This document shows positions 1 through 8,799 of a DNA stretch of 64,000 bases, in pieces. This DNA is from Bradyrhizobium sp. SZCCHNS1050 (GTDB lineage Bacteria; Pseudomonadota; Alphaproteobacteria; Rhizobiales; Xanthobacteraceae), in the NCBI RefSeq assembly GCF_032484785.1, contig NZ_JAUETR010000001.1, forward strand, positions 4,777,501 to 4,841,500, given 5' to 3'. Every line of letters begins with the position of its first letter. Positions within the stretch are counted from its first letter, which is position 1. A model generated the notes under the pieces. The model searched no databases. It was given only the letters and a program-made list of their open reading frames with translations, and was not told the origin of the DNA. The position numbers and the translations under genes are program-made.

Positions 1-1754
1 ACGCCGATCTGGGCCAGGCGGCGCGACAGCTCCGGCGGCGCCTGCACATAGGCCGCGAGCGGCTCGACGCCATCGGGCAGCGCGGGGTCGGTGACCTCGG
101 CGCCGGCGACGGTCCAGTGCATCGGCGCGGACGCGTCGACCGGCGCATCGAGGTCGTCGCCGAGCACGGCGCCGAGCGCCTTCTCATAACCCTTGGCCAC
201 GGTGACGCCGTCGATGATCGGCGGCCACAGATTCTTGGTCTCGCTGTTCACCATCTTGGAGATGGTGCGCGCCTCGGTCTCCAGCCGCTGCACCCGCTTC
301 TCGGCCTCGGCGAGCGGGGCGCGCGAGGCTTCGAGCTTCTGCCGCGCATTGGCCTGCGCCGACTCGTTGGTCTGCACCGCGGCCTCGGCCTGCGCCTCGG
401 ATTCCTCGGCCGCTTCGAGCGACGCCGCTAGCGTGTCGAGATCACCGAGATGCGCGGTCTCCTGCGCCAGTCGCTCCTCGTCGGCGCGGACATTGGCGAT
501 GTCCTGGTCGAGCCGGGCCAGACGCTCGCGGTGGCTGCGGACGTTGGCCTCGAGCTGGTTGCGGCGTGCGGTGAGATCGGCGAGCTGCGTCGTCAGCTCC
601 GTGAACTGCCGCTCGGTCTCAGCGAGAAGAGCCTCGGCCTCGGCGACGCGCTCGTCGACGCCGCTGCGCATCTCGACGCGCGCCTTGATCTCTTCCTTCA
701 GCTCCGCGTCTTCGGTCTCCAGGCGCTGCAGCGCGACCTGCGCGTCCTGGTTCTGCTGCTGCTCGCGCGCGACGTCGGCGGTGAGCTGCATCAGGCGGCG
801 ATCGAGCTCGCTAACGCGCTCCTTGGCGCGCACCTCCTCGCGGTCGAGCAGATCGCGGGCATTCTTCAGCCGCTGCATCGTCGCGGCGGCGCGGGCCTCG
901 GCCTCGCGCAGCGCCGGCAGATGCGACGAACGGATCGCCTGGATGCGGGCCGATTCGGCCTGCTCGCGGGTCCGCTCCGCCATCTCGCGCACGGCGACAT
1001 CGTGCACATGCGCGGCGTCGTTGAGGTCGGCATGCGCGCCCATCCAGCGCAGGTGATAGAGCGTCGCTTCGGCCTTGCGCACCTTGGCGGCGACCTCGCG
1101 GTAGCGGATCGCCTGCCGCGCCTGCTTGCGCAGGCCTTCCATCTGGCCGGAGAGCTGGCCGATGACGTCCTCGACGCGCAGCAGATTCGTCTCCGCCGCC
1201 TTCAGCCGCAACTCGGCCTCGTGGCGGCGGGCATGCAGGCCGGCGACGCCGGCGGCGTCTTCCAGCACGCGGCGGCGCTGCTCAGGTTTCGCTTGAATGA
1301 TCTCGCCGATCTTGCCCTGGTGGACCAGCGCCGGCGAGCGTGCGCCGGTGGCGGCGTCGGCGAACAGGATCTGCACGTCGCGGGCGCGCACGTCGCGGCC
1401 GTTGATGCGATACACCGAGCCGGCCTCGCGCTCGATGCGGCGCGAGATCTCGAGAATGTCACGGTCGTTCACGGCCGCTGGCGCGGTGCGATCGCTGTTG
1501 TCGATCGTCATCACCACTTCGGCGTGGTTGCGCGACGGCCGCGTGTTCGAGCCGGAGAAAATGACAGCGTCCATGTCGGCGGCGCGCAGCGATTTGTGCG
1601 AGGTCTCGCCCATCGCCCAGCGCAGCGCCTCGACCAGATTCGACTTGCCGCAACCGTTCGGACCGACGACGCCGGTGAGGCCGGGTTCGATCACGAAGTC
1701 AGTCGGTTCGACGAACGTCTTGAAACCGTGAAGACGAAGACGCGTGAGTTTCAT
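1..1754 (-). CDS. smc: Chromosome segregation ATPase SMC (N-terminal part, runs off window)
   Basis: Structural maintenance of chromosomes ATPase, which compacts and segregates the nucleoid as a ring with ScpA/ScpB. The ATG at 1754 starts MKLTRLRLHGFKTF, the usual SMC N-terminus. A Walker A loop, GPNGCGKSN, lies at about residues 31-39. It is followed by a long Glu/Arg/Ala/Gln-rich coiled coil and the beginning of the hinge (around WPPIIDGVTVAKGYEKALG). About 584 codons are present; the rest of the hinge, the second coiled coil and the C-terminal Walker B/signature lie beyond position 1. The gene lies downstream of a DsbA-like gene on the same strand, an order I recall from other alphaproteobacteria. 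The opposite strand is also open for long stretches because of GC-rich codon bias, but shows no family resemblance. Confidence 0.95.
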   Translation of the reverse strand, partial: MKLTRLRLHGFKTFVEPTDFVIEPGLTGVVGPNGCGKSNLVEALRWAMGETSHKSLRAADMDAVIFSGSNTRPSRNHAEVVMTIDNSDRTAPAAVNDRDILEISRRIEREAGSVYRINGRDVRARDVQILFADAATGARSPALVHQGKIGEIIQAKPEQRRRVLEDAAGVAGLHARRHEAELRLKAAETNLLRVEDVIGQLSGQMEGLRKQARQAIRYREVAAKVRKAEATLYHLRWMGAHADLNDAAHVHDVAVREMAERTREQAESARIQAIRSSHLPALREAEARAAATMQRLKNARDLLDREEVRAKERVSELDRRLMQLTADVAREQQQNQDAQVALQRLETEDAELKEEIKARVEMRSGVDERVAEAEALLAETERQFTELTTQLADLTARRNQLEANVRSHRERLARLDQDIANVRADEERLAQETAHLGDLDTLAASLEAAEESEAQAEAAVQTNESAQANARQKLEASRAPLAEAEKRVQRLETEARTISKMVNSETKNLWPPIIDGVTVAKGYEKALGAVLGDDLDAPVDASAPMHWTVAGAEVTDPALPDGVEPLAAYVQAPPELSRRLAQIG

Positions 1755-1997
1755 GCACAGATTCTCTGTTGGCGGGAGACGAATCTCCCAGCCCCGACAA
1801 TACCATGGAAGGCAATGTCAATGTGGACTGAGTCGCCCTGGCGCCTCATTCTGAGGGCGGGACAATGGCGAGGGCTGGTCCCCAGGGCAACCCGCCGGGC
1901 CTGCTTTTCCAAGGCTTTCTCGTGGCGAACGGCCCACGAAACAGAAGCGGCCCCATTGAGGGGCCGCGCTGTGTCTTTGATGACTCAGTGATTCGAA

Positions 1998-2654
1998 TCA
2001 GCTCTTCAGAAGCGGGTTGATCTTCTTCTGAAACTCCTCGATCGAAGCCTCGCCCTTGATCTTCTCGCCGTTGATGAAAAAGGTCGGCGTCGAATCGACT
2101 TTAAGAATGTCGCTCGCATATTTCTGGTCGGCGGCGATCTTGTCGAGCAACGCCTGGTCCTTGAGGCAGGCCTCGACCTGCTGCTGGCTGAGACCGGCCT
2201 GCTTGCCGATCCGCGTCAGCGTCTCCGTCGTGTTCTTCACCACCCAGTCGTTCTGCGAGCGGAACAGCATGTCGGTGACCGCGAAATACTTCTGCGCGTC
2301 GTCCTTGGCGATGCAGCGCGTCAGCATCGAGCCCGCGGCGGCTTTGATGTCGAGCGGGAACTCGCGGAAGATGTAGCGGATCTTGCCGGTATCGATGTAT
2401 TCGGCCTTCAGCTTCGGGAACACGGTGGCGTTGAACGCCGCGCAGTGCGGGCAGGTCATGGAGGCATATTCGGTGATGGTCACCGCAGCGTCCGCCGGTC
2501 CGATCGCCATGTCGGGCAACGACTGAGGCTTGGCGACATCGGCGGCGCTCTGCGCCATCGCGTCCGAGATCAGCCGCAGCGGGGAGAAGCCGGCCAGAGC
2601 GGCGAGGCCGGTCAGCGACAGGGCAGCGGTGAAGGCGCGGCGGGTGATGATCAA
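1998..2654 (-). CDS. DsbA-family thiol:disulfide oxidoreductase, probably Tat- or Sec-exported
   Basis: Periplasmic thioredoxin-fold protein of the DsbA/DsbG (thioredoxin_4) family, which forms or isomerises disulfides in exported proteins. The active site CPHC sits in MTCPHCAAFNATVFPKL, and the C-terminal half has the cis-Pro loop STPTFFINGEKIKG. The best start is the TTG at 2652-2654, preceded by GGAG at 7 nt; it gives LIITRRAFTAALSLTGLAALAG, with a twin-arginine pair and a hydrophobic core. An in-frame ATG at 2678 would add eight residues, and a longer extension to 2762 would bury the signal peptide, so that is unlikely. It lies between the DciA-like gene and smc on the same strand. Family assignment is secure; export route and true substrate are inferred. 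Confidence 0.88.
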   Translation of the reverse strand: MIITRRAFTAALSLTGLAALAGFSPLRLISDAMAQSAADVAKPQSLPDMAIGPADAAVTITEYASMTCPHCAAFNATVFPKLKAEYIDTGKIRYIFREFPLDIKAAAGSMLTRCIAKDDAQKYFAVTDMLFRSQNDWVVKNTTETLTRIGKQAGLSQQQVEACLKDQALLDKIAADQKYASDILKVDSTPTFFINGEKIKGEASIEEFQKKINPLLKS

Positions 2655-2772
2655 GGCTCTGCTCCGAAATGGGCGCATCTCGCGCCTGAAACGCTCGTAA
2701 CTCGGCTTTTCGCTAGCTTGAAACCCACCCGGAGGCAATGCCGGGCCGCAAATGGGGATCAAAGCGTCAGCG

Positions 2773-3252
2773 TCAATTTCGCTTGATGGCGGCGCCCAGG
2801 CGGGCCAGCGCGTCGCGCAGGGCGTCGTCCTCGATCGCGGTCAGGGTCTGCGCGACCTTCGCGACCGTCTTCGGATCGGGCGGCACCGGGCGGCGCTTTA
2901 CCGGGGGGCGCAACAGCGGCCCCTGGCGCAGCGCCAGCTTGCCGACCGCGTGCCAGCCGAAGAAGCGGTTGACCCGCTCCAGGATCACGTCCGACGAATG
3001 CTGGATCTCCAGCGCCATCGGCCCCTCGACGCGCAAAATCAGCGTCGCCGGCTCCTGCGGCTGGCCCTCGACCGGCCGCGGCCATTGCATCTTCAGCGGC
3101 TGGGCGTGCTCGGCGATCTCGCGCCCCGCGATTTCCGGCCAGCGCGTCACCAGCTCGCGCGCGGCAAAGCCTTGCTTGGCATAGGCGGCCGTCAGCACGT
3201 CGCCCATCATGAGCGACAGCGGTTTTGCGGTGAGGCGGCCGGGCTTTGCCAT
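2773..3252 (-). CDS. DciA-like DUF721 family protein
   Basis: A 159-residue DUF721 protein. The family includes DciA, the ancestral bacterial loader/recruiter of the replicative helicase DnaB. The N-terminal half carries the family core, including LVTRWPEIAGREIAEHAQP followed by a beta-rich segment (ATLILRVEGPMALEIQHSS) and a basic helix (VILERVNRFFGW). A basic, proline-rich linker precedes a C-terminal helix DALRDALARLGAAIKRN. It is divergent from mutY with about 125 bp between the starts, so the two probably share a promoter region. The helicase-loader role is known only for characterised relatives and is inferred here. Confidence 0.8.
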   Translation of the reverse strand: MAKPGRLTAKPLSLMMGDVLTAAYAKQGFAARELVTRWPEIAGREIAEHAQPLKMQWPRPVEGQPQEPATLILRVEGPMALEIQHSSDVILERVNRFFGWHAVGKLALRQGPLLRPPVKRRPVPPDPKTVAKVAQTLTAIEDDALRDALARLGAAIKRN

Positions 3253-3377
3253 CGATGCAGGCTTCTCGTGGTCTGCCGCCCGTCCGAGCCGCCGGGGCTC
3301 GAAGAAAGCCGTGGATGCCGCAGACGAGACGGCGGTCCAGCGGGCGACGATGGCTCCTGACGTACTAGATTAAGCCA

Positions 3378-4481
3378 ATGGTGTCATCAGCCCTTCCTTC
3401 CAAGCGCAAGAGCCGACCAGAGAATCGCGGCTCCGCCGAGCGCCCCGCACAACTGCTCGCCTGGTACGACCGCCACCGCCGGCGGCTGCCGTGGCGCGCG
3501 CCGGCCGGGCAGCGCTCCGATCCCTATCGCGTCTGGCTGTCGGAGATCATGCTGCAGCAGACCACGGTGAAGGCGGTCGGGCCGTATTTCGAGAAGTTTT
3601 TGGCGCGCTGGCCGGATGTCTCCGCGCTCGGCAGCGCCGAGCTCGACGACGTGCTCCGGATGTGGGCCGGCCTCGGCTATTATTCACGGGCGCGCAACCT
3701 GCATGCCTGCGCCGTCGCCGTGCTGCGCGAGCATGGCGGTGTGTTCCCGGACACCGAGCAGGGGCTGCGCGCGCTGCCCGGCATCGGCCCGTACACCGCG
3801 GCGGCCATTGCCGCGATCGCGTTCGATCGGCTGACGATGCCGGTCGACGGCAACATCGAGCGCGTCGTGTCGCGGCTGTTCGCGGTGGAGGAGGCGTTGC
3901 CGCAGGCCAAGCCGCAGATCCAGGCGCTGGCAGCGACGCTGCTCGGGCCGTCGCGCGCCGGCGACAGCGCGCAGGCGCTGATGGATCTCGGCGCCACCAT
4001 CTGCACGCCGAAGAAGCCGGCCTGCGCGCTATGTCCCCTCAACGAGGATTGCGCGGCGCGTGACCGCGGCGACCAGGAGACGTTTCCGCGCAAGGCCGCC
4101 AAGAAGACCGGTACGCTCAGGCGCGGCGCCGCCTTCGTCGTCGTCCGAGGCGACGAGTTGCTGGTGCGCTCGCGCCCTGCAAAGGGCCTGCTCGGCGGCA
4201 TGACCGAGGTTCCCGGCTCGGAATGGCTGGCCGGGCAGGACGATGCCGACGCGCTGGCGCAAGCGCCGGAGCTGGCCGGCGTGAAACGTTGGCACCGCAG
4301 GCTCGGCGTCGTCACCCACGTGTTCACGCATTTCCCACTGGAGCTCGTGGTCTATACCGCTAAGGTCCCGGCGCGGACACGCGCACCGGACGGCATGCGC
4401 TGGGTGCCGATCGCGACGCTGGACGGCGAGGCGCTGCCCAACGTGATGCGCAAGGTCGTCGCGCATGGGCTTGGAGAGTAA
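3378..4481 (+). CDS. mutY: A/G-specific adenine DNA glycosylase MutY
   Basis: Removes adenine mispaired with 8-oxoguanine, in the GO oxidative-damage repair system. The 367-residue product has the catalytic Glu56 in SEIMLQQT, the helix-hairpin-helix LPGIGPYTAAAIAAIAF (about 133-149), and the catalytic Asp157 in PVDGNIERV. The [4Fe-4S] cluster motif is complete: Cys209-x6-Cys216-x2-Cys219-x5-Cys225. The C-terminal third is the NUDIX-like 8-oxoG recognition domain (LLGGMTEVPGSEW). The start at 3378 leaves a short basic tail before the conserved region. It is divergent from the DciA-like gene. The lower-GC island begins just after its stop. Confidence 0.95.
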   Translation: MVSSALPSKRKSRPENRGSAERPAQLLAWYDRHRRRLPWRAPAGQRSDPYRVWLSEIMLQQTTVKAVGPYFEKFLARWPDVSALGSAELDDVLRMWAGLGYYSRARNLHACAVAVLREHGGVFPDTEQGLRALPGIGPYTAAAIAAIAFDRLTMPVDGNIERVVSRLFAVEEALPQAKPQIQALAATLLGPSRAGDSAQALMDLGATICTPKKPACALCPLNEDCAARDRGDQETFPRKAAKKTGTLRRGAAFVVVRGDELLVRSRPAKGLLGGMTEVPGSEWLAGQDDADALAQAPELAGVKRWHRRLGVVTHVFTHFPLELVVYTAKVPARTRAPDGMRWVPIATLDGEALPNVMRKVVAHGLGE

Positions 4482-4791
4482 GGCTGCGCCCGTGATAGAG
4501 GCTGAAAGGCTGTTCGCGAGCCAACTGACGTAGGGGCAAGAGGGCCAGCCCCGACATTACACGACACGCTTGATGCTGCGCTCGCGCGCGCCGTGCCCAC
4601 CATTTCGGCGAATTGGGTGCGCTGGATCGTAGCCTACCGCTACGATAACCTCGGGGCATCGCCTGTCGATCATTCACAGCGTTGCCCGGTAAAGTTGTAA
4701 CCGGAAGAAGGCCATTGTAGGTTCCAACGAGCACCGATAGGTCCCGTCGGCTTCCGCTCGGATCTATTGTCTTGCGCGAGAGAGGATATCG
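4482..4791. other. Gene-free junction before the accessory island, with a short palindrome
   Basis: About 310 bp with no convincing gene. Base composition moves from the GC-rich mutY side towards the lower GC of the following genes. A perfect 8-bp inverted repeat, ATCGTAGC/GCTACGAT with a 5-nt spacer, lies at 4626-4646 and might be a protein-binding site or a trace of the insertion boundary. A good ribosome binding site (GAGAGG, 6 nt from the ATG) ends the stretch. No integrase or tRNA gene is visible here. Confidence 0.5.
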
Positions 4792-6255
4792 ATGAAGGCT
4801 GACCCGGATGATCTCAAGGTTCGCGACCTGCTTGATCTTAAATCACAGCAAATGTTGGTCGTTAATCCAGAATATCAGCGCGGAAGCGTGTGGACGGTCT
4901 CTCAAAAAAAGAAACTGATCGATTCCGTTCTGCGTGGATATCCAATTCCGCTTATTTATCTGCACCATATTCGACAAGCCGCTGGAAAGCTCGTTAGTGA
5001 ACGATACGAAGTTATAGACGGGCAGCAACGTATCAACGCCCTGTCAGATTTTTACGAAGGCGCATTTAAACTGTTCGACCCAGAACTCGACGAAGCCGAA
5101 GCGCGATTCCCAGATTTCATTAAACGCCAGCAGTGTCCCTGGGGACGACGATCGTTTCATGATCTTGCGGAGGACACAAAATCGCGATTTCTCGATACTC
5201 CGCTCCGCATCGTTCGGATCGAAACTCACGACTCCAATGAAGCGCGAGACCTGTTTGTTCGGCTTCAGTCTGGAATGCCATTAAACGCTCAAGAAAAGCG
5301 CGATGCGTGGCCGGGCCAATTTACGGATTTTATCCTTCGCCTTGGCGGCAAACCTGGTTTGGCTCGCTACCCTGGGCACGATTTTTTTAACATATTGATG
5401 GGCGCACAAAAGGTGCAAGACCGAGGTAAGTTTCGCCAGTTGGCGGCGCAGATCGCTGTGCTCTATTTCAAGAGACGTTTTGATAAAAATGGTTCATTTT
5501 GTGACATTAAGGCGGAAGCGGTGGATGACTTCTACTACGAAAATCTTGGTTTTGATTCAGAGTCGGCTGATGCGCGGCGGCTGTTCGAAATTTTTGATAA
5601 GCTGACAAAATTGCTGCGCGACCAAAAGCGCTCGAAAATAATTGGACATGAAGCGATCCACCTTGTTCTTTTAGTGGACAGCTTGATGGATGACTACACC
5701 CGCGGATGGGAGGGAGAGTTTGCGTCAGCCTTCGACTACTTCCGACATCAATTTGCTCTGGGAAGGCAGACACGAGATGATGCGAGCCCAGGAGAATACT
5801 GGCTGCGCTACGGTGTGCACACGCGCGTCAACAGCGATCGTGCTGATGTGATTCAACGCCGCCATGAGTTCTTTTCTGCAAAGATGCGGGAAAAGCTCAA
5901 TCCCCAACTAAAGGACCCACAACGCCTGTATGGCGCCTTGGAGCGGGAGCTTGTCTATTATCGGGACAAGAAGCGTTGCGCTGTCTGCGGCAACGAGGTG
6001 CCGTGGCCCGAGATGGAGATTCATCACGTCGAGGAGCATGGTAAAGGCGGCGGGACCACCCTTGAGAATGGGGCGCTGGTTCACAGGGATAAGTGTCATC
6101 CGAAGGGAGCAAGGGCCACTGCTGCCTTTGCAAAGAAATGGGCGGAAGCTCAAGCTCACGGAGCATCTTCGAGTGCTATTGCTGTAACCGACAATGAGCC
6201 ATTTGACGAAATCGACGATGATAACGGCTTGTCGATAGAAGCTGGTTCGAATTGA
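4792..6255 (+). CDS. DUF262 domain protein with C-terminal HNH nuclease motif (GmrSD-like)
   Basis: A 487-residue two-domain protein. The N-terminal DUF262 (ParB/GmrS-like) domain shows NPEYQRGSVW (25-34), the nucleotide-binding/cleaving signature IDGQQR (75-80) and FVRLQSGMPLNAQEKRDAW (155-173). The C-terminus has a zinc-braced HNH motif: CAVC at 396-399, HH at 411-412, Asn426, His431 and Cys435. The same domain pair occurs in GmrSD type IV restriction enzymes, which cut DNA with modified cytosines, and in other phage-defence proteins. The SD is GAGAGG. Codons are clearly more A/T-ending than in mutY or the GST gene, suggesting horizontal transfer. A HEPN-like gene follows after about 100 bp. 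A restriction or anti-phage role is inferred; the target is unknown. Confidence 0.82.
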   Translation: MKADPDDLKVRDLLDLKSQQMLVVNPEYQRGSVWTVSQKKKLIDSVLRGYPIPLIYLHHIRQAAGKLVSERYEVIDGQQRINALSDFYEGAFKLFDPELDEAEARFPDFIKRQQCPWGRRSFHDLAEDTKSRFLDTPLRIVRIETHDSNEARDLFVRLQSGMPLNAQEKRDAWPGQFTDFILRLGGKPGLARYPGHDFFNILMGAQKVQDRGKFRQLAAQIAVLYFKRRFDKNGSFCDIKAEAVDDFYYENLGFDSESADARRLFEIFDKLTKLLRDQKRSKIIGHEAIHLVLLVDSLMDDYTRGWEGEFASAFDYFRHQFALGRQTRDDASPGEYWLRYGVHTRVNSDRADVIQRRHEFFSAKMREKLNPQLKDPQRLYGALERELVYYRDKKRCAVCGNEVPWPEMEIHHVEEHGKGGGTTLENGALVHRDKCHPKGARATAAFAKKWAEAQAHGASSSAIAVTDNEPFDEIDDDNGLSIEAGSN

Positions 6256-6358
6256 CACGCTGAAAAGAGGTTCCAGCTTCGACCAAAGGTTCTGCGATCG
6301 TCGCCGAGCTAGCTCCTCTACCGACGACGAAACGATCCGAATCCAAAGGTGTTTGGGC

Positions 6359-7147
6359 ATGTCGGCGAGTTACGCGATGGCCGTTCAGGGCTTGGGGGAC
6401 GACTTTAAGACAGTACGGGCAGAGGCATCGCGTCTAGCTAAAGAGGGCAATTGCTCGTTCTGGTGGGTGCCGGAAGGCGGCGGTTGGCACCGCTTCGTCT
6501 TTACTGACGTGGTGGTCGCAATGATGTTCGGTGACTATTTGCGGAAGAGTGTCATCAATCAAGACGAGCATCGTATCAGGCGATTGTGGGTTTCACGCGA
6601 CGAGATTAGGCTCTTCGCAGAGCACTGCGTCTACATGCGATCCGTATTTGAGTATTACGTGAGGATATTCGCGGAGGGTACCCAGGCTGAATACGCAGCT
6701 ATGGAAGGCGTCGCGCCTCGGTTTTTTGAAGATTTGGCGCAGCTTTTCAACGAGTTCGCGATCGTGTCCGCTTGCCGTGTTACCGAACCTTGGATTGACA
6801 AGTTTGGTAACAAGAACCTCACTGTCGAATTCTTTACGAATATCTTAGGTTTAGGGAGGTTCGAGACGCTGCACGCGCAATTGATTATACTCAAAGCCAG
6901 CATGGACGAGCACCGGAGTCGCATCAAGGATGCACGAGACAAATTGGCTGTCCATGCCGACCTAGACACCATCATGTCGGGTAGGCCGATCGGAGGGGCA
7001 ACGTTGCCGCAGTGGAATCAGTTTTGGAAAGACCTCGGCGAATTCGTCTCGCTTGTCCACCAGAACGCCGAGGGATCACCGTTCGATATTCGAGCAGCCA
7101 TGGTCCGGGGTGATGCGGAGATGGTGCTGAAAAAATTGCAGACCTGA
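6359..7147 (+). CDS. Uncharacterised HEPN/AbiU2-like protein of the accessory island
   Basis: A protein of about 262 residues with no family I can name firmly. It appears mostly helical. The most informative motif is RDKLAVHAD (Arg193 to His199 from this start), which fits the R-x4-6-H signature of HEPN ribonuclease domains and resembles the R-[ND]K-x-x-[AV]H-x-D motif of AbiU2-type abortive infection proteins. The ATG at 6359 is chosen because AGGTG lies 7 nt upstream; a TTG at 6353 is too close to that site. The gene lies 103 bp after the DUF262-HNH gene on the same strand and has the same low-GC codon use, so the two probably arrived together. No antitoxin-like partner is obvious. RNase activity is a hypothesis only. 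Confidence 0.55.
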   Translation: MSASYAMAVQGLGDDFKTVRAEASRLAKEGNCSFWWVPEGGGWHRFVFTDVVVAMMFGDYLRKSVINQDEHRIRRLWVSRDEIRLFAEHCVYMRSVFEYYVRIFAEGTQAEYAAMEGVAPRFFEDLAQLFNEFAIVSACRVTEPWIDKFGNKNLTVEFFTNILGLGRFETLHAQLIILKASMDEHRSRIKDARDKLAVHADLDTIMSGRPIGGATLPQWNQFWKDLGEFVSLVHQNAEGSPFDIRAAMVRGDAEMVLKKLQT

Positions 7148-8017
7148 GCAGTGTCTACAGATAAGGGCCGATACTGATCAAGATGCGAATTGCGGCACCA
7201 AATTTACCCTGACGAGGAGTCCGACGAAACGGCTGCATCGTGCAGATCGGCGCCGATCGCATCGACGCGCAGAATGATCCGACCTTGCCCGCGATCCCGA
7301 TCCGTCGCAAGGATCATATTCCGTTTTTCAGAATTCCTCTTGACTCCAACCCCAAATCAGGTGTCTTATCCGCCCCGTTCCGTCCCGGCAGGAGGGGCGT
7401 ACGCGTCGTCACGACACGCGGGGCGGGATGCGGTGGCTGCGACGGCGTCGTCAGGACGAGCGACGTCGACCGGTCTCGTACAGCGCTGCGGCGGCTTGCT
7501 GGCGTAGTGCGGGTGCGAGGTCTTTCGCGGACGTTGAAATCGTGTGGTCCTGACATCCCGACGCTGATGTCAACTCACGACGAGGCTTCGCTTCGCGCGG
7601 GGATGGTGGCCAGAAAGCTCGGCGCACCAGGGAGATCACGTATAAGACGTAAAGCCCATCGCGCAGGGAATGCCGGATGACCGGCTGGACCTGTGGTGAC
7701 TGCCGCCTGCTTATCTTTCTGCAGGCGGGCCATGGGTTGCGGCCAGCGCCCGGCATTCCCTGCGCCCTCCTCATTTGCGAGGGTCCTTCTCGGCAACACC
7801 TCGGGCGCGGCGCGCCGCGAGAGGGTGAGCTCATGTCCTTCATCGGGATGTCTGTCGTCGCATCGCCATCGATCGGCATGGGTCGTGTCCGGATCCGTGC
7901 GGGTCGAGCACGCGGCCCGCAGAATGCAGATCGCTCATGACGGCGCACGCGGGCGGCCAGGGGTGGACGGTCCGGACCGGTGCAGATAGGGTCGGATATC
8001 ATCTGTCAGGGATCACC
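7148..8017. repeat. Gene-poor decayed segment with a copy of a dispersed Bradyrhizobium repeat
   Basis: About 870 bp with no credible gene but several overlapping open frames. On the minus strand (about 7310-8000) the frames read peptides such as RRTLANEEGAGNAGRW and LTSASGCQDHTIS, which I recall as recurring hypothetical ORFs in Bradyrhizobium intergenic repeats rather than true proteins. The core is a nested palindrome at 7661-7765. It probably marks the downstream edge of the accessory island. The repeat identity rests on memory of such sequences, not on a comparison made here. Confidence 0.5.
7661..7765. repeat. Nested palindrome inside the dispersed repeat
   Basis: A perfect 16-bp inverted repeat, GCGCAGGGAATGCCGG (7661-7676) and its complement (7750-7765), encloses a second hairpin, CCGCCTGC (7703-7710) and GCAGGCGG (7721-7728) with a 10-nt loop. 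Between the two arms there is further partial complementarity (GCTGG/CCAGC). Transcribed in either direction it would fold into a long interrupted stem. It looks like a REP-type or structured-RNA element. Confidence 0.7.
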
Positions 8018-8638
8018 ATGCTCAAGCTCTATGTCGCGCCGGGCACCTGCGCGCTCGCTTCACACATCGCGCTGGCCGAGACCGGCGCCGACTACGTCGC
8101 CGAGAAGCTCAGCTTCAAGACCAACCAGCAGAACAGCCCGGACTATCTCGCGATCAATCCCAAGGGGCGCGTTCCGGCGCTGGTGACGGAGCAGGGCGTC
8201 CTGACCGAGACGCCGGCGATGCTCGCCTATGTCGCGCAGCGCTTTCCCGAGTCGCGGCTTGCGCCACTCGACGACGTCTTCGCCTTTGCCGAGGTGCAGT
8301 CGTTCAACAGCTATCTCTGCTCGACGGTCCACATCGCCCACGCGCACAAGATGCGGGGCTATCGCTGGGCCACCGAAGAGTCCTCCTTCGCCGACATGAA
8401 GAAGAAGGTGCCGGAGACGATGGGCGCCTGCTTCGCGCTGATCGAGCAGAAGATGCTGCGCGGCCCGTGGGTGATGGGCGAGCAGTACACGATCTGCGAT
8501 CCCTATCTGTTCACGATCGCGCAATGGCTCGAAGGCGACGGCGTCGACATCAACGCCTTCCCGAAGGTCGCCGACCATTTTGGCCGCATGTCCGGGCGGC
8601 CGGCCGTCAAGAAGGCGCTGGCCGAGCTGGCGGGCTGA
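8018..8638 (+). CDS. Glutathione S-transferase family protein
   Basis: Cytosolic GST-fold protein, 206 residues. The N-terminal thioredoxin-like domain begins MLKLYVAPGTCALASHIALAE; Ser/Cys near residues 10-12 is the usual beta-class GST active-site position. The cis-Pro segment NPKGRVPALV and the glutathione-gamma-Glu motif LTETPAMLAYV follow. The helical C-terminal domain carries GPWVMGEQYTICDPYLF, the GST C-terminal capping box. The ATG at 8018 is chosen because upstream in-frame codons do not belong to the fold. It is co-directional with the heme oxygenase gene 160 bp downstream, but a functional link is not evident. The substrate cannot be told from sequence. Confidence 0.9.
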   Translation: MLKLYVAPGTCALASHIALAETGADYVAEKLSFKTNQQNSPDYLAINPKGRVPALVTEQGVLTETPAMLAYVAQRFPESRLAPLDDVFAFAEVQSFNSYLCSTVHIAHAHKMRGYRWATEESSFADMKKKVPETMGACFALIEQKMLRGPWVMGEQYTICDPYLFTIAQWLEGDGVDINAFPKVADHFGRMSGRPAVKKALAELAG

Positions 8639-8799
8639 CGGCCATCCTCGAGGCCATGGCGTCGGAACAGCGCCCGCCAGCATGGCGCATCGGGAGAGCG
8701 GAAAAAATAGCCGCGCGAAGCCGGAACCCAGCTCCGGCCATCGACGTTGCAGGAGGCCGTGGCGCGCCTGCGACCGATCTCCTTTTCTGGGACCCCTTG

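Noticed and set aside
450..1991. Long plus-strand open frame (over 500 codons) opposite smc
   Set aside because: Its translation is Leu/Arg/Ala-rich with no fold or motif, and it mirrors the smc codons on the other strand. Such shadow frames are expected in GC-rich DNA.
7190..8002. Several frames of 75-180 codons that could be called hypothetical proteins
   Set aside because: They overlap on both strands, cover a palindromic repeat, and show no consistent start with an SD. Treated as repeat-derived.
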